This document shows, piece after piece, positions 6,076 to 7,090 of a DNA stretch of 7,090 nucleotides. The notes beneath the pieces are model-generated. The model was not told the DNA's origin, searched no databases, and worked only from the letters and a program-made list of their open reading frames with translations. The DNA lies in assembly GCA_947478965.1 (NCBI GenBank), contig CANJXW010000026.1:1-7090 (forward strand), written 5' to 3'. The stretch is from Candidatus Nanopelagicaceae bacterium (GTDB lineage: Bacteria; Actinomycetota; Actinomycetes; Nanopelagicales; Nanopelagicaceae). The stretch's first letter is position 1; each line of letters starts with the position of its first letter. Position numbers and translations under genes: made by a program.

Positions 6076-7090
6076 ATGACTCATCTCTTTGACCCCATCA
6101 CCTTGCGCGACCTCACCCTGAAAAATCGCGTATGGGTAAGCCCTATGTGCCAATACTCAAGCGTTGATGGAGTGGTCGGAAAGTGGCATGAGATTCACCT
6201 TGGTTCATTTGCAACGGGCGGGCCAGGGATGGTTATGGTTGAAGCAACTGGCGTTGTTCCCGAAGGACGCATCTCAACTGCATGTCCTGGTATCTATAAC
6301 GATGAACAGCAAAGTGCGCTTGCATCCATTGTGGATTTTTCTCATTCACAAGGAGTCGCCATGGGTATTCAATTAGCGCACGCTGGAAGAAAAGGTTCGT
6401 GCACAAAGCCTGGGGCAGATCATCCCATTGCAACGCTAGATGAAGGCGGGTGGGAAACCGTTTCTGCATCCCCCATTGCATTTCATGGAATGTCAATCCC
6501 CCGCGAATTATCGATTGACGAGATTCACGCACTCACGCAATCATTTGCAGATGCAGCGAAAAGATCGATCGCAGCAGGATTCGATCTAGTTGAGATTCAT
6601 GCCGCTCATGGCTATCTCCTGCATCAGTTCTATTCACCACTGACCAATAATCGATCAGACCAATATGGTGGATCCTTTGAAAATCGAATTCGCTTTCTAT
6701 GTGAAGTCACAACAGCTGTCAGAAATGCAATTCCAGAAGGCATGCCTCTCTTTATCCGCATCTCAGCGAGCGACTGGGTTGAAGGTGGATGGAGCGTTGA
6801 AGATTCAATCGAACTTGTAAAAGTTTTGAAGGAGTTAGGTGCAGACTTGATCGACGTCTCATCAGGTGGAAATGTATATAACGCAAAGATAACCATCGGT
6901 CCCGGATATCAACTTCCGTTTGCCTCGAAAATTAGGGAAGCAACTGGGGTTGCAGTATCAGCGGTGGGGATGATTACTGAGGCAAAACTAGCAGACGAGA
7001 TAATTTCAAGCGGAAGCGCTGATGCAGTGTTCCTAGCGAGGGCGATGCTGAGAAACCCTCGCTGGGCGCTCAACGCTGCTGAAGAACTTA
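6076..7090 (+). CDS. NADH:flavin oxidoreductase, Old Yellow Enzyme family (YqjM/NamA-like), C-terminus outside window
   Basis: An open frame of 338 codons plus one base runs off the edge; family members of about 340-365 residues suggest only a short C-terminal tail is missing. It should be a cytosolic FMN enzyme that uses NAD(P)H to reduce activated C=C bonds of enals, enones or similar electrophiles. Features seen: N-terminal LFDPITLRDLTLKNRVWVSPMCQYS, with C25 and Y27 matching the redox-tuning cysteine and active-site tyrosine of the YqjM class; QLAHAGRKG (99-107); HAAHGYLLHQFYSPLTNNRSDQYGGS (175-200) with substrate-binding H175 and H178 and Y180; FIRIS (226-230) with the flavin-contacting R228; and the FMN phosphate region SAVGMI (295-300) and FLARAMLRNPRW (319-330). 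The fold is a TIM barrel and all main elements are intact. The physiological substrate is unknown. The ATG has no Shine-Dalgarno; a -10-like TAGACT six bases upstream suggests a leaderless transcript divergent from the glucosidase gene. Confidence 0.95.
   Translation, partial: MTHLFDPITLRDLTLKNRVWVSPMCQYSSVDGVVGKWHEIHLGSFATGGPGMVMVEATGVVPEGRISTACPGIYNDEQQSALASIVDFSHSQGVAMGIQLAHAGRKGSCTKPGADHPIATLDEGGWETVSASPIAFHGMSIPRELSIDEIHALTQSFADAAKRSIAAGFDLVEIHAAHGYLLHQFYSPLTNNRSDQYGGSFENRIRFLCEVTTAVRNAIPEGMPLFIRISASDWVEGGWSVEDSIELVKVLKELGADLIDVSSGGNVYNAKITIGPGYQLPFASKIREATGVAVSAVGMITEAKLADEIISSGSADAVFLARAMLRNPRWALNAAEEL

Noticed and set aside
6233..6896. Minus-strand open frames opposite the Old Yellow Enzyme gene
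   Set aside because: The plus-strand frame has the full set of flavin and substrate residues, which explains this DNA.

Overview
The window holds six protein-coding genes packed with very short gaps. No RNA genes, insertion sequences or CRISPR arrays are visible. The base composition looks moderate, with many A/T-ending codons. The protein families look actinobacterial: a DUF3494 ice-binding-like secreted protein, a two-gene ABC exporter with a fused 12-helix permease, and a GH13 alpha-glucosidase of the actinobacterial cytosolic type. Short intergenic gaps, and two genes that seem to start without a leader, also fit a streamlined actinobacterium. A freshwater, Nanopelagicales-like organism is my best guess. 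It is an inference from style and not proven by any marker gene here.

Layout. Bases 1-1187 (minus) are the first 395 codons of a secreted protein with a signal peptide, an ice-binding-like (DUF3494) domain and the start of a second, beta-rich domain; its 3' end lies outside the window. Just upstream on the same strand (1224-1643) is a small cytosolic protein that resembles the bacterial eRF1-like family. A 182-base divergent intergenic region (1644-1825) separates this pair from a plus-strand exporter operon: the ATPase (1826-2752) and the permease (about 2685-4391). The permease abuts, stop to stop with no gap, a minus-strand GH13 alpha-glucosidase (4392-6026). Only 49 bases separate that gene's start from a divergent plus-strand Old Yellow Enzyme-family oxidoreductase (6076 to the window edge), which is cut off near its C-terminus.

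How they work together. Only the ATPase and permease clearly form one machine, an ABC-2 type exporter of unknown substrate. The small protein and the ice-binding-like protein may share a transcript (36-base gap), but no functional link is evident. The glucosidase and the flavin oxidoreductase share a tiny divergent promoter region. Each has a -10-like hexamer exactly six bases before its ATG and no Shine-Dalgarno sequence, which points to leaderless mRNAs. I see no wholly new multi-gene system. The points most worth checking are the ice-binding-like protein, the unusual translation start of the permease, and the compact divergent leaderless promoter pair.
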